Source of the DNA: Urechidicola vernalis
GTDB taxonomy: Bacteria > Bacteroidota > Bacteroidia > Flavobacteriales > Flavobacteriaceae
Assembly (NCBI RefSeq): GCF_031846385.1
Contig: NZ_JAVRHV010000003.1
Coordinates: 124,001 to 188,000 of the forward strand
DNA: 64,000 nt
Direction of reading: 5' to 3'
The stretch's first letter is position 1; every line of letters starts with the position of its first letter. Below are positions 25,108-33,344 of the stretch, piece after piece. A program made the translations under genes and the position numbers. The notes below the pieces were generated by a model. That model was not told the origin of the DNA, searched no databases, and was given only the letters and a program-made list of their open reading frames with translations.

Positions 25108-25443
25108 ATGTCAGACGTAAATATTAAAATTAAGGATAGAGATGGTGTAACACATGATATTCAAGCCCCAACAGATATGGCAATGAATGTTATGGAAGTG
25201 GTTAGAGCTTATGAGTTGGCTCCAGAAGGTACAGTAGGTATTTGTGGCGGAATGGCCATGTGTGCGTCTTGCCAGTGCTACGTACATTCTAATCATGAAT
25301 TACCAGAAATGAGCGTAGATGAAGATTTAATGTTAGCGGAGGCATTTTATGTAGAGGACAATAGCAGGTTGGGCTGTCAAATAGCCATAACCCCCGAGTT
25401 AGAGGGACTCGAAATTGAACTCGCACCAGAATCGGAAGTATAA
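25108..25443 (+). CDS. 2Fe-2S ferredoxin, adrenodoxin type
   Basis: 111 residues. Cluster ligands Cys46, Cys52, Cys55 and Cys90 follow the C-x5-C-x2-C...C pattern (GICGGMAMCASCQCYV and RLGCQIAI). MSVDEDLMLAEAF and the acidic C terminus are typical of the vertebrate/ISC-type subgroup. The likely role is electron carrier between the upstream NADPH reductase and sulfite reductase, although such ferredoxins also serve Fe-S assembly. Strong hairpins flank it on both sides (25068-25095, 25452-25476). Confidence 0.95.
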   Translation: MSDVNIKIKDRDGVTHDIQAPTDMAMNVMEVVRAYELAPEGTVGICGGMAMCASCQCYVHSNHELPEMSVDEDLMLAEAFYVEDNSRLGCQIAITPELEGLEIELAPESEV

Positions 25444-25451
25444 AAGACAAG

Positions 25452-25476
25452 CCCTCAATTTATTGAGGGTTTTTTT
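25452..25476 (+). terminator. terminator after the ferredoxin gene
   Basis: CCCTCAA / TTGAGGG stem with loop TTTA and seven Ts. It closes the sulfite-reduction operon ahead of the methionine synthase genes. Confidence 0.92.
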
Positions 25477-25512
25477 AGGGAATCTATATAGTAATTGGCA
25501 AGTAGATTAAAT

Positions 25513-25544
25513 ATCTTTGCCATCGTTTCCTCTACCGAGGAAAT
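25513..25544 (+). promoter_or_regulatory. metH promoter box and 5' hairpin
   Basis: TATCTTTG (25513-25520) fits the TAnnTTTG box, and the same form appears before yceD. Seven bases later TTTCCTC / GAGGAAA with a TACC loop (25527-25544) would sit at the 5' end of the mRNA. I looked for SAM-I and SAM-II signatures here and found none. Confidence 0.5.
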
Positions 25545-25565
25545 GCATAAGTGAAGTCATAAAGA

Positions 25566-26555
25566 ATGTCAGAATTAAAAAAAATATTAAAAGAACGTAT
25601 TCTCGTGTTAGATGGAGCAATGGGGACCATGATTCAGCAGTACAATTTTACGGAGGAAGATTATCGCGGGGAACAATTTAAAGATTTCCATACTTCGGTT
25701 AAAGGAAACAATGATATGTTGTCTATTACACAGCCAAAAGCCATTAAAGAAATTCATGCAAAGTATTTTGAAGCCGGAGCGGATATTGTAGAAACGAATA
25801 CGTTTTCTGGGACTACAATTGCCATGGCAGATTATGATATGGAGGAATGGGTATATGAGTTGAATTTTCAATCAGCAAAAATAGCCAAGGAGGTTGCAAA
25901 TGAGTTTTCAGCAAAAGAGCCCAACAAACCAAGGTTTGTTGCAGGTTCTATTGGGCCAACGAACAGAACTGCGAGCATGTCTCCAGATGTAAATGATCCT
26001 GGATATAGAGCTGTAACTTTTGATGAATTGCGTATTGCATACAAACAACAAACGGAAGCCTTAGTCGATGGAGGGGTCGATATATTATTAGTAGAAACTA
26101 TTTTTGATACTTTAAACGCAAAGGCAGCACTATTCGCCATCGAAGAAGTGAATGAAGAGAGAGGAATTAATATTCCAATTATGGTAAGCGGTACTATTAC
26201 AGATGCATCTGGAAGAACTTTATCTGGTCAAACAGCGGAAGCATTTTTAATTTCAGTATCGCATTTAGATTTGTTAACGGTTGGATTTAATTGTGCGTTG
26301 GGTGCTGATCAATTAACACCATATTTACAAGTCGTTTCAGATAGAACAGATTTTGGAGTTTCTGCACACCCAAATGCTGGTTTACCTAATGCTTTTGGAG
26401 AATATGATGAAACGCCTGAAGTAATGGCCGGGAAAATAAAGGAATATTTAGATAAGAGTTTGATCAATATTATTGGTGGTTGTTGTGGAACAACTCCTGA
26501 GCATATCAATGCAATTGCTGAAGTTGCATCTAATTATGCTCCAAGAGAGGTATGA
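25566..26555 (+). CDS. metH: methionine synthase, homocysteine-binding module (split MetH, N-terminal part)
   Basis: 329 residues covering only the homocysteine methyltransferase barrel. The zinc ligands are Cys243 (GFNCALG) and Cys306/Cys307 (GGCCGTTP). DGAMGTMIQQYNFTEEDYRG is the classical MetH N terminus. The folate, cobalamin and reactivation domains are encoded separately at 26893. Split cobalamin-dependent methionine synthases occur across Bacteroidota, so this is not a broken gene. The stop overlaps the next start (ATGA). Confidence 0.95.
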   Translation: MSELKKILKERILVLDGAMGTMIQQYNFTEEDYRGEQFKDFHTSVKGNNDMLSITQPKAIKEIHAKYFEAGADIVETNTFSGTTIAMADYDMEEWVYELNFQSAKIAKEVANEFSAKEPNKPRFVAGSIGPTNRTASMSPDVNDPGYRAVTFDELRIAYKQQTEALVDGGVDILLVETIFDTLNAKAALFAIEEVNEERGINIPIMVSGTITDASGRTLSGQTAEAFLISVSHLDLLTVGFNCALGADQLTPYLQVVSDRTDFGVSAHPNAGLPNAFGEYDETPEVMAGKIKEYLDKSLINIIGGCCGTTPEHINAIAEVASNYAPREV

Positions 26556-26833
26556 TTTTAGAAGTAGCCATTTTAAATATCAAAAAAGGATTGTCGGATG
26601 AATTTGAAAAAGCTTTTTCGAAAGCACAAATAATTATTTGTTCAATGGAGGGCTATATTTCTCACGAATTGAAAAAGTGTATCGAAGAAGATGATAAATT
26701 TATTCTATTAGTGAATTGGGAAACCATAGAGGATCACGAAATAGGATTTAGAGAATCACAGGAATATCAAGATTGGAAAAAACTATTACATCATTTTTAT
26801 GAGCCATTTCCAACGGTTCAGCATTATAAATAG
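26552..26833 (+). CDS. ABM-domain (antibiotic biosynthesis monooxygenase-like) protein
   Basis: 93 residues, the size of a single ferredoxin-like ABM domain. ILEVAILNIKKGLSDEFEKAFSKAQ, GYISHELKKCIEEDDKFILLVNWETIEDHEIGFRES and the terminal HFYEPFPTVQHY match the family. It may be a small oxygenase or a heme- or metabolite-binding protein; the function is unknown. It is wedged between the two halves of methionine synthase with a 4-base overlap upstream, so it is made together with them. Confidence 0.88.
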   Translation: MILEVAILNIKKGLSDEFEKAFSKAQIIICSMEGYISHELKKCIEEDDKFILLVNWETIEDHEIGFRESQEYQDWKKLLHHFYEPFPTVQHYK

Positions 26834-26854
26834 ATGTAATTTTTAATTAATAAA

Positions 26855-26886
26855 GTTACTTCGAGCCTAGTCGAGAAGTCTCAAAA
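26855..26886. repeat. dispersed palindromic repeat, copy 2
   Basis: GTTACTTCGAGCCTAGTCGA followed by GAAGTCTCAAAA. It has the same architecture as the copy at 17506 and lies just before the start of the second methionine synthase gene. Confidence 0.75.
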
Positions 26887-26892
26887 AATTAA

Positions 26893-29625
26893 GTGAAGTT
26901 GAGTAATCAAAATAGAAATACAATCCAGAGAAAACCGATGAGATTATCCGGTTTAGAACCTCTTATTATTGACGAGCACAGCAATTTCATTAATGTTGGT
27001 GAACGTACTAATGTAGCAGGTTCTCGTAAGTTTTTACGTTTGGTAAAAGAGGAGAAGTTCGATGAAGCGTTGGCTATTGCACGTCATCAGGTAGAAGGAG
27101 GAGCGCAGATTGTTGATGTGAATATGGATGACGGTTTGATCGACGGAAAGGCAGCAATGGTTCGCTTTTTAAATTTAATTGCTTCTGAACCAGATATTGC
27201 ACGAGTTCCGTTAATGATAGATTCCTCTAAATGGGATATCATTGAAGCGGGATTGCAAGTTGTTCAGGGTAAATGTGTGGTGAATTCTATTAGTTTAAAA
27301 GAAGGAGAGGCTGAGTTTATAGAACATGCTAAGAAAATAAAACGTTATGGTGCTGCGGTAATTGTGATGGCTTTTGATGAAGTTGGACAAGCCGATACAT
27401 ATGAGCGAAGAATTGAAATTGCGAAACGTTCTTATGACGTTTTAGTCGAAAAAGTAAATTTTGCACCTGAAGACATTATCTTCGATTTAAATATTTTTCC
27501 GGTTGCTACAGGAATGGATGAGCATAGAAAAAATGCAATCGACTTCATTGAAGCAACGCGATGGGTTCGTCAAAATCTACCACATGTTAGTGTAAGTGGT
27601 GGTGTGAGTAACGTGTCTTTTTCTTTTAGAGGAAATAATACAGTAAGAGAAGCCATGCACTCCGTGTTTTTATACTATGCCATTGAGGCAGGTATGAATA
27701 TGGGAATTGTGAACCCTGCAATGTTAGAGGTTTACGATGATATACCGAAGGACTTATTAGAGCATATTGAGGATGTTATCCTTGATAAAAGAGATGATGC
27801 AACAGAACGTTTATTAGATTTTGCTGAAACGGTAAAAGGAACGAAAAAAGAGGTTGTTGTTGATTTGTCTTGGAGAGAAGAGCCTTTACAAGATAGAATT
27901 ACAAGGGCCCTGGTAAAAGGAATTGATGAGTATATAGTTGAAGATGTTGAAGAAGCGCGTTCCAAGGCAGAAAGACCAATTCACGTAATTGAAGGAAACT
28001 TAATGACTGGAATGAATGTAGTTGGTGATTTGTTCGGTGCAGGGAAGATGTTCTTGCCGCAGGTTGTTAAATCTGCCCGTGTAATGAAAAAAGCGGTTGC
28101 TCATTTGCTACCATTTATTGAGGAAGAGAAGAAATCCTTAGGGACGGAAGGTTCGTCTGATTCTAACGGAAAAATTTTATTGGCAACGGTAAAAGGCGAT
28201 GTTCACGATATTGGAAAAAATATTGTTGGAGTTGTATTAGCATGTAACAATTATGAAATTGTTGACATGGGTGTTATGGTGCCACCTGAAAAGATCATTG
28301 AAAAAGCCAAAGAAGAAAATGTAGATATTATTGGGTTGAGCGGATTGATTACACCATCATTAGATGAAATGGTGTATTTGGCCAAAGAAATGGAAAGACT
28401 TAATTTTAAGTTGCCATTAATGATTGGTGGTGCAACAACGTCTAAGGCGCATACTTCAGTGAAAATTGACCCACAATATAAAAATGCAGTTGTCCATGTA
28501 AATGATGCGTCTAGAGCGGTTACTGTTGCAGGAGATTTGTTAAAAGAAGATTCAGATTCTTATATAACCGAATTGAAATCGGATTATGAAGAGTTTAGAG
28601 ATAATTTCTTGAAGAGAACTAAGAAAAAGAAAATGATTTCTTTAGATGTGGCTCGTGAAAGAAAATTCAAAATAGATTGGAATACTACAGAAATTACTAA
28701 ACCAAATAAGTTAGGAACCTACGTTTTAGAGCATATTACTTTAGAGCAATTATTGCCATTTATAGATTGGAGCCCGTTTTTTAGATCTTGGGATTTACAT
28801 GGTAAATTTCCGGCGATATTAACAGATGAGGTTGTAGGAGATCAAGCAACGGAGTTATACAAAGACGCTCAAAAATTGTTAAAAGAAATCGTTTCTAAGA
28901 AGTTGCTTAAAACCAAAGCAATATTTGGATTGTTTCCTGCGAACGCAATTAATGACGATGATATTGAGGTGGATGTCATTCTGAGTGAAACGAAGAATCT
29001 CAAAAAAGAACAACACATTTTCAGAACTCTTCGTCAGCAGTTAGATAAAAGAGAAGGCAAACCAAATTTTGCATTGGCGGATTTTATTGCTCCCAAAAAT
29101 TCCGAAATTCAGGATTATATGGGTTGTTTCTGTGTGTCAACTGGATTTGGAACTAAAGAATTGGCCGAGGCCTATGAGGCTAAGAACGATGATTACAATG
29201 CTATTATGGTAAAAGCCTTAGCAGATCGCTTTGCAGAAGCATATGCAGAATTTTTACATAAAGAAGTCCGTACTAATTATTGGGGTTACGCTGCTAATGA
29301 AGAACTATCTAATGAAGAATTAATCAAAGAAGGATATAAAGGTATTCGTCCTGCGCCGGGGTATCCTGCTTGTCCAGATCACACAGAAAAATTAACGATT
29401 TGGGAAGTTTTAAAGGTGAAAGAAAGAATTGGAGTTGAATTAACAGAGAGTTTGGCCATGTGGCCGGCAGCCTCTGTTTCTGGATACTATTTTGGAAATA
29501 AGGAAGCGAAATATTTTGGACTTGGAAAAATCACTCAAGATCAAGTAGCAGATTATTCAGCAAGAAAGGGAGTAGATTTAAAAGAAGCCGAGAAATGGTT
29601 AAACCCAAATATTGTAGATAGTTAA
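26893..29625 (+). CDS. metH: methionine synthase, folate/cobalamin/reactivation module (split MetH, C-terminal part)
   Basis: 910 residues. Pterin-binding barrel about 15-290 (FINVGERTNVAGSRKF), cobalamin cap about 330-425, B12 domain with DVHDIGKNIVG (cobalt-ligand His438) and GLSGLITPS, and SAM-binding reactivation domain about 590-905 (RPAPGYPACPDH). It transfers methyl from methyl-THF to homocysteine bound by the partner gene product. The start is GTG at 26893; ATG at 26938 is possible but leaves only RLSGLEPL at the N terminus. Residues 695-703 (VILSETKNL) are encoded by a dispersed repeat inserted in frame. Confidence 0.95.
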   Translation: MKLSNQNRNTIQRKPMRLSGLEPLIIDEHSNFINVGERTNVAGSRKFLRLVKEEKFDEALAIARHQVEGGAQIVDVNMDDGLIDGKAAMVRFLNLIASEPDIARVPLMIDSSKWDIIEAGLQVVQGKCVVNSISLKEGEAEFIEHAKKIKRYGAAVIVMAFDEVGQADTYERRIEIAKRSYDVLVEKVNFAPEDIIFDLNIFPVATGMDEHRKNAIDFIEATRWVRQNLPHVSVSGGVSNVSFSFRGNNTVREAMHSVFLYYAIEAGMNMGIVNPAMLEVYDDIPKDLLEHIEDVILDKRDDATERLLDFAETVKGTKKEVVVDLSWREEPLQDRITRALVKGIDEYIVEDVEEARSKAERPIHVIEGNLMTGMNVVGDLFGAGKMFLPQVVKSARVMKKAVAHLLPFIEEEKKSLGTEGSSDSNGKILLATVKGDVHDIGKNIVGVVLACNNYEIVDMGVMVPPEKIIEKAKEENVDIIGLSGLITPSLDEMVYLAKEMERLNFKLPLMIGGATTSKAHTSVKIDPQYKNAVVHVNDASRAVTVAGDLLKEDSDSYITELKSDYEEFRDNFLKRTKKKKMISLDVARERKFKIDWNTTEITKPNKLGTYVLEHITLEQLLPFIDWSPFFRSWDLHGKFPAILTDEVVGDQATELYKDAQKLLKEIVSKKLLKTKAIFGLFPANAINDDDIEVDVILSETKNLKKEQHIFRTLRQQLDKREGKPNFALADFIAPKNSEIQDYMGCFCVSTGFGTKELAEAYEAKNDDYNAIMVKALADRFAEAYAEFLHKEVRTNYWGYAANEELSNEELIKEGYKGIRPAPGYPACPDHTEKLTIWEVLKVKERIGVELTESLAMWPAASVSGYYFGNKEAKYFGLGKITQDQVADYSARKGVDLKEAEKWLNPNIVDS
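28975..29002. repeat. dispersed palindromic repeat inside the metH reading frame, copy 3
   Basis: GTCATTCTGAGTGAAACGAA followed by GAATCTCA. It lies inside the coding sequence and is read as VILSETKNL at residues 695-703, in a region that is variable between MetH proteins. Confidence 0.8.
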
Positions 29626-29626
29626 T

Positions 29627-29654
29627 GTCACACTGAGCCTGTCGAAGTGTCTCA
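29627..29654. repeat. dispersed palindromic repeat, copy 4
   Basis: GTCACACTGAGCCTGTCGAA followed by GTGTCTCA. It starts two bases after the methionine synthase stop codon, in the gap before metF. Confidence 0.78.
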
Positions 29655-29694
29655 TCATATAAAATAAAACGATACTGAACTAAATTCAGCATAA

Positions 29695-30651
29695 ATGAAA
29701 GTAACAGATCACATAAAAAATGCCAACGGAAAAACCTTATTTTCTTTTGAAGTGGTTCCGCCAGTAAAGGGGCAAAACATCAAGGATTTATATGATAATA
29801 TTGAGCCTTTGATGGAATTTAAGCCTCCTTTTATTGATGTGACTACATCAAGAGAAGAATGTATTTATGTAAAACGAGAGAATGGGTTGTTAGAGCGTAA
29901 AGTTACGAGGATGCGCCCAGGTACAGTTGGTATTTGTGCATCAATAAAGCATAAGTTCGATGTTGATACAGTGCCACATGTATTATGTGGTGGTTTTACA
30001 AAAGAAGAAACAGAGTATGTGTTAGTTGATTGTCAATATTTAGGCATTGATAATATCATGGCATTGAGAGGTGATGCTGCCAAACACGAACAATATTTTA
30101 AACCTACAGATGGAGGTAATGCATATGCGTCTGATTTGGTTAAACAAATTTCAGAATTGAATAAGGGTAATTATTTACACGATGAAATTGAAACGAAACA
30201 CACGTCTAGTTTTTGTGTGGGAGTTGCAGGATATCCAGAGAAGCATATGGAGGCTCCAAGCATGCAAACCGATTTAATGAGATTAAAAGAAAAGGTAGAT
30301 GCAGGTGCTGATTATGTGGTTACGCAAATGTTTTTTGACAATCAAAAATTCTTTGAGTTTTGTGATGCTGCAAAAGCAATGGGAATAAATGTTCCAATTT
30401 TACCAGGAATAAAACCTGTAGCGGTAAAACGACACATGCAAATTTTGCCTCAAGTGTTTAGCTTAGATGTGCCAGAAGCCTTAATAAAAGAAGTTCAAAA
30501 ATGCTCAAATAATAAAGAAGTGCGCCAAGTCGGAATTGAATGGGCCATTCAACAAAGTAAAGAATTAATAGCGGCAGGCGTTCCAGGCGTGCATTATTAT
30601 TCTATGGGTAAGTCGAGCAACATCCAGGCTATTGCAAAAGCAATATTTTAG
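29695..30651 (+). CDS. metF: methylenetetrahydrofolate reductase
   Basis: 318 residues, normal for a bacterial MetF. It reduces 5,10-methylene-THF to methyl-THF with FAD and NAD(P)H, feeding methionine synthase. FSFEVVPPVKGQ holds the catalytic Glu region, MALRGDAAK and GVAGYPEKH are the folate/FAD signatures, and ADYVVTQMFFDNQKFFEF is typical. It is the last gene of the metH-ABM-metH-metF operon; only a 69-base gap with a dispersed repeat separates it from metH. Confidence 0.97.
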   Translation: MKVTDHIKNANGKTLFSFEVVPPVKGQNIKDLYDNIEPLMEFKPPFIDVTTSREECIYVKRENGLLERKVTRMRPGTVGICASIKHKFDVDTVPHVLCGGFTKEETEYVLVDCQYLGIDNIMALRGDAAKHEQYFKPTDGGNAYASDLVKQISELNKGNYLHDEIETKHTSSFCVGVAGYPEKHMEAPSMQTDLMRLKEKVDAGADYVVTQMFFDNQKFFEFCDAAKAMGINVPILPGIKPVAVKRHMQILPQVFSLDVPEALIKEVQKCSNNKEVRQVGIEWAIQQSKELIAAGVPGVHYYSMGKSSNIQAIAKAIF

Positions 30652-30776
30652 TTGATTTAAAATTAGTTTCCTAAATACTGTTATAAATAAAACTGATAAA
30701 ATTCATAAAATTCAGGGGATAATTTTTCTATTTTTGCAATGTAAAAACGAATTAATAACGGATTAAAAATAAAATT

Positions 30777-31094
30777 ATGGCATTAGAAATAACAGATGCA
30801 ACTTTTGATGAAGTAGTATTAAAGTCAGACAAACCAGTATTAGTAGATTTTTGGGCAGCATGGTGTGGACCTTGTAGAATGGTTGGGCCAATCATCGAAG
30901 AAATTGCTACTGATTACGAAGGAAAGGCAGTTGTTGGTAAAGTTGATGTTGATGCAAATCAGGAATTTGCTGCTAAATATGGTGTACGTAACATTCCAAC
31001 AGTATTGTTGTTCAAAAACGGAGAAGTTGTTGATAAGCAAGTTGGTGTTGCTCCCAAAACAACATACACTGGAAAAATTGATGCCGCTTTATAA
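30777..31094 (+). CDS. trxA: thioredoxin
   Basis: 105 residues, single thioredoxin fold. The active site WAAWCGPCR has Cys30 and Cys33, and the cis-Pro loop NIPTVLLF is present. It is a cytoplasmic dithiol reductant; one natural client in this region is the PAPS reductase CysH. It has its own upstream region (possible -7 box TATTTTTG) and its own terminator. Confidence 0.97.
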   Translation: MALEITDATFDEVVLKSDKPVLVDFWAAWCGPCRMVGPIIEEIATDYEGKAVVGKVDVDANQEFAAKYGVRNIPTVLLFKNGEVVDKQVGVAPKTTYTGKIDAAL

Positions 31095-31118
31095 GAAGCA
31101 GGCTCCAAAGATAAATGA

Positions 31119-31146
31119 AGGCTCAACGAAAGTTGAGCCTTTTTTT
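31119..31146 (+). terminator. trxA terminator
   Basis: AGGCTCAAC / GTTGAGCCT stem with GAAA tetraloop and a run of six Ts. Confidence 0.95.
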
Positions 31147-31148
31147 AT

Positions 31149-31230
31149 GTCATTCTGAACGTAGTCAAGAATCTAAAACCTATTGAGAATTTCATTTGAA
31201 AATTTGATTCTCTTTTTTATGGGAATGACA
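31149..31230. repeat. dispersed palindromic repeat, copy 5, extended form
   Basis: GTCATTCTGAACGTAGTCAA then GAATCT (31149-31174), followed ~45 bases later by an inverted partner ending GGGAATGAC. This copy therefore has opposed ends (GTCATTC ... GAATGAC), like a miniature inverted-repeat element. It lies between the trxA terminator and the DUF58 gene. Confidence 0.65.
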
Positions 31231-31252
31231 ATTGACTATATTTGTTATATAT

Positions 31253-32176
31253 ATGAGTAAAATTGCGGTAAAACATATTTCTGAATTGAAAAACCTTGAA
31301 TTGCTTGCAAGACAAGTGGTAGAAGGTTTTATAACAGGAATGCATAAAAGTCCTTTTCATGGGTTTTCGGTGGAGTTTGCAGAACATAGATTATATAATA
31401 AGGGTGAAAGTACGCGTCATATAGATTGGAAATTATTTGCAAAGACGGACAAGTTATATGTAAAACGATACGAAGAAGAAACCAATTTGCGCTGTCATAT
31501 AATTATAGATAATTCGGCTTCTATGCACTTTCCGGTTATAGAGGAGCCAACAATTTCTAATTTAAATAAAATAGGGTTTTCTGCAATTGCGACGGCAGCC
31601 TTGTTAGAAATTTTGAAAAGACAGCGAGATGCTGTTGGTTTAAGTGTGTATTCTGATCAAATTGATTATTACGCTCCAGAAAAAGGAAGTGATGCACACA
31701 GAAGAATGTTGTTAAAGCAATTGGAAGACTTGCTGTCTTCTAATTCAAAAAAGACGACGGAAACATATAAAGTGTTGCATCAAATCGCGGAAAAAATACA
31801 TAGAAGGTCTTTAATTTTTTTATTTACCGATATGTTTCAGTCCGATAAGAAAGAAGAGGAGTTGTTTGAGGCCTTAAGACATTTAAAATACAATAAACAT
31901 GAGGTGGTTTTATTCCATACTTATGATGGTAAGTTTGAAAAAGACTTTGATTTTGACAATAGACCTAAAAAATTTGTAGATGTAGAGACCGGTGAGGAAA
32001 TTAATTTATATGCAGATTCCATTCAAAAGCAATACAAAGAAAGTATTGATGCGTACTTTAATGAATTGAAATTGAAGTGTATGCAGTATAAGATAGATTA
32101 TGTGCCGGTTGACATTCAAAAGGGATTTGAAACAGTCTTGATTTCGTATTTAATTAGTCGCCAAAAATTTTTATAA
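31253..32176 (+). CDS. DUF58-domain protein
   Basis: 307 residues. The ATG at 31253 is preferred; a TTG at 31232 would overlap the -7-like box TATATTTG (31237-31244). GFSVEFAEHRLYNKGESTRHIDWKLFAKTDKLYVKRYEEETN is the DUF58 core, followed by a von Willebrand A-like half with the MIDAS motif IIDNSASM. The family usually sits beside MoxR ATPases in bat-type operons and is thought to act in envelope processes or chaperoning. Here it stands alone. If the -7 box is used, the mRNA would be almost leaderless. Confidence 0.88.
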   Translation: MSKIAVKHISELKNLELLARQVVEGFITGMHKSPFHGFSVEFAEHRLYNKGESTRHIDWKLFAKTDKLYVKRYEEETNLRCHIIIDNSASMHFPVIEEPTISNLNKIGFSAIATAALLEILKRQRDAVGLSVYSDQIDYYAPEKGSDAHRRMLLKQLEDLLSSNSKKTTETYKVLHQIAEKIHRRSLIFLFTDMFQSDKKEEELFEALRHLKYNKHEVVLFHTYDGKFEKDFDFDNRPKKFVDVETGEEINLYADSIQKQYKESIDAYFNELKLKCMQYKIDYVPVDIQKGFETVLISYLISRQKFL

Positions 32177-32193
32177 ATTTTCTCATTTTTCCT

Positions 32194-32223
32194 TTGCAGA
32201 ATTAAAAAACACGAGTATATTTG
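32194..32223 (+). promoter_or_regulatory. tRNA-Asp promoter
   Basis: TTG at 32194-32196, 19 nt, TATATTTG at 32216-32223. The tRNA begins 18 bases later. Confidence 0.8.
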
Positions 32224-32240
32224 CATCCGCTAACAGCAAC

Positions 32241-32314
32241 GGTTTGGTAGTTCAGCTGGTTAGAATGCCTGCCTGTCACGCAGGAGGTCGCGGGTTCGAG
32301 TCCCGTCCAGACCG
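32241..32314 (+). tRNA. tRNA-Asp (GTC)
   Basis: 74 nt cloverleaf. Acceptor GGTTTGG / CCAGACC with one G-U pair, anticodon stem CCTGC / GCAGG around CTGTCAC (anticodon GTC), T arm GCGGGTTCGAGTCCCGT, discriminator G as expected for tRNA-Asp. CCA is not encoded. A strong terminator follows. Confidence 0.97.
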
Positions 32315-32320
32315 CAAAAA

Positions 32321-32345
32321 GCATCTCAATTGAGATGCTTTTTTT
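32321..32345 (+). terminator. tRNA-Asp terminator
   Basis: Perfect palindrome GCATCTCAATTGAGATGC with A tract before and T tract after. Confidence 0.93.
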
Positions 32346-32420
32346 GTTTAGCAACTTTTTTAGTTACTAAAGATATTTGACTACCTTTAATTCGTTACTA
32401 ATTCTCATTTTTTTATCGGC

Positions 32421-33218
32421 ATGAAAGTACTTAAATCATTTTTATTGTTATTCTTTTTTCTTGTAAATTCTGCTATTACTTCAGCGCAAATGGTAATAGA
32501 TTCTACAAAAATTGTACGTGTATTATCTTACAATATTTATCATGGAGAAACCGTAGGAGCAGATGAGAAATTCGATTTAGATTTATTGGCTAAAGTAATT
32601 AATGATGTACAACCAGATTTAGTTGCTTTACAAGAAGTAGACAATAAAACCAAGAGAGCAAGGAATTATGATTTGGTTACTGAATTAGGTTTAAGAACTA
32701 AAATGGCTCCACTTTTTGGAAAAGCTATGGATTTTGATGGTGGAGGTTACGGCGAAGGTGTTTTGTCTCGTTATTCATTTTTATCAACTCAGAACCATGC
32801 TTTACCGGCTAGAGAAAACAAAGAGCCTAGAGCCGCACTAGAAGTTCAAGTCCAACTTAAAAGTGGAGATACAATTTGGTTTGTAGGAACACACTTAGAT
32901 CATACCAAAGATGCCACAGATAGAATTAATCAAGCTGTAGCATTAAACGAATTATTTTCAGATTCAGATTTGCCAACCATTCTTACGGGAGATTTAAATG
33001 CGGAACCAACAAGTGAAGCAATGCAGGTTTTATTTAAAGATTGGGAACCTTCATTTAAGTTCTCTGATTATACATATCCTGCAGATAACCCAACAAAAAA
33101 AATTGATTATATATTATTTAGGCCGGCACATAGATGGCGTATAATTGAGTCGCGTGTCATCGATGAAAAGATTGCTTCTGATCACAGACCAATTTTAACC
33201 GTACTCGAATTGCAATAA
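32421..33218 (+). CDS. secreted endonuclease/exonuclease/phosphatase-family protein
   Basis: 265 residues with a signal peptide (about 1-23, ending TSAQ). EEP motifs are in order: RVLSYNIYHGE, ALQEVD, GTHLDH, LTGDLNAEP and ASDHRPI. The fold cleaves phosphodiesters or phosphomonoesters with a divalent metal. Export suggests scavenging of phosphate from nucleic acid or phospholipid head groups, but the substrate is not deducible. It appears to be a single gene. Confidence 0.9.
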   Translation: MKVLKSFLLLFFFLVNSAITSAQMVIDSTKIVRVLSYNIYHGETVGADEKFDLDLLAKVINDVQPDLVALQEVDNKTKRARNYDLVTELGLRTKMAPLFGKAMDFDGGGYGEGVLSRYSFLSTQNHALPARENKEPRAALEVQVQLKSGDTIWFVGTHLDHTKDATDRINQAVALNELFSDSDLPTILTGDLNAEPTSEAMQVLFKDWEPSFKFSDYTYPADNPTKKIDYILFRPAHRWRIIESRVIDEKIASDHRPILTVLELQ

Positions 33219-33344
33219 AACCCTATACACCCCTCAAAAGAACGCATAATACCTTATTAGAATTAGGGCTCCTACTTATTTTCGCACCGAAATTATAATC
33301 AATCAATTCACTTTTCGTATCGCGAGATTAATATAGGATTAAAA

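Noticed and set aside
25498..25565. A SAM riboswitch in front of the first metH gene
   Set aside because: The leader contains only a 7-bp hairpin with a TACC loop. The SAM-I signatures (GAGGGA, GATGAA, GCAACC, GGTGCTAA) and SAM-II signatures (TTGCAA, GCTAAA) are absent.
25566..29625. metH interpreted as a broken or frameshifted gene
   Set aside because: Both parts have complete domains, proper starts and stops and an intervening intact gene. Split MetH is the normal form in this group.
30865..31158. Plus-strand ORF overlapping trxA in another frame
   Set aside because: Composition is that of a frame-shifted thioredoxin; it also runs through the trxA terminator.
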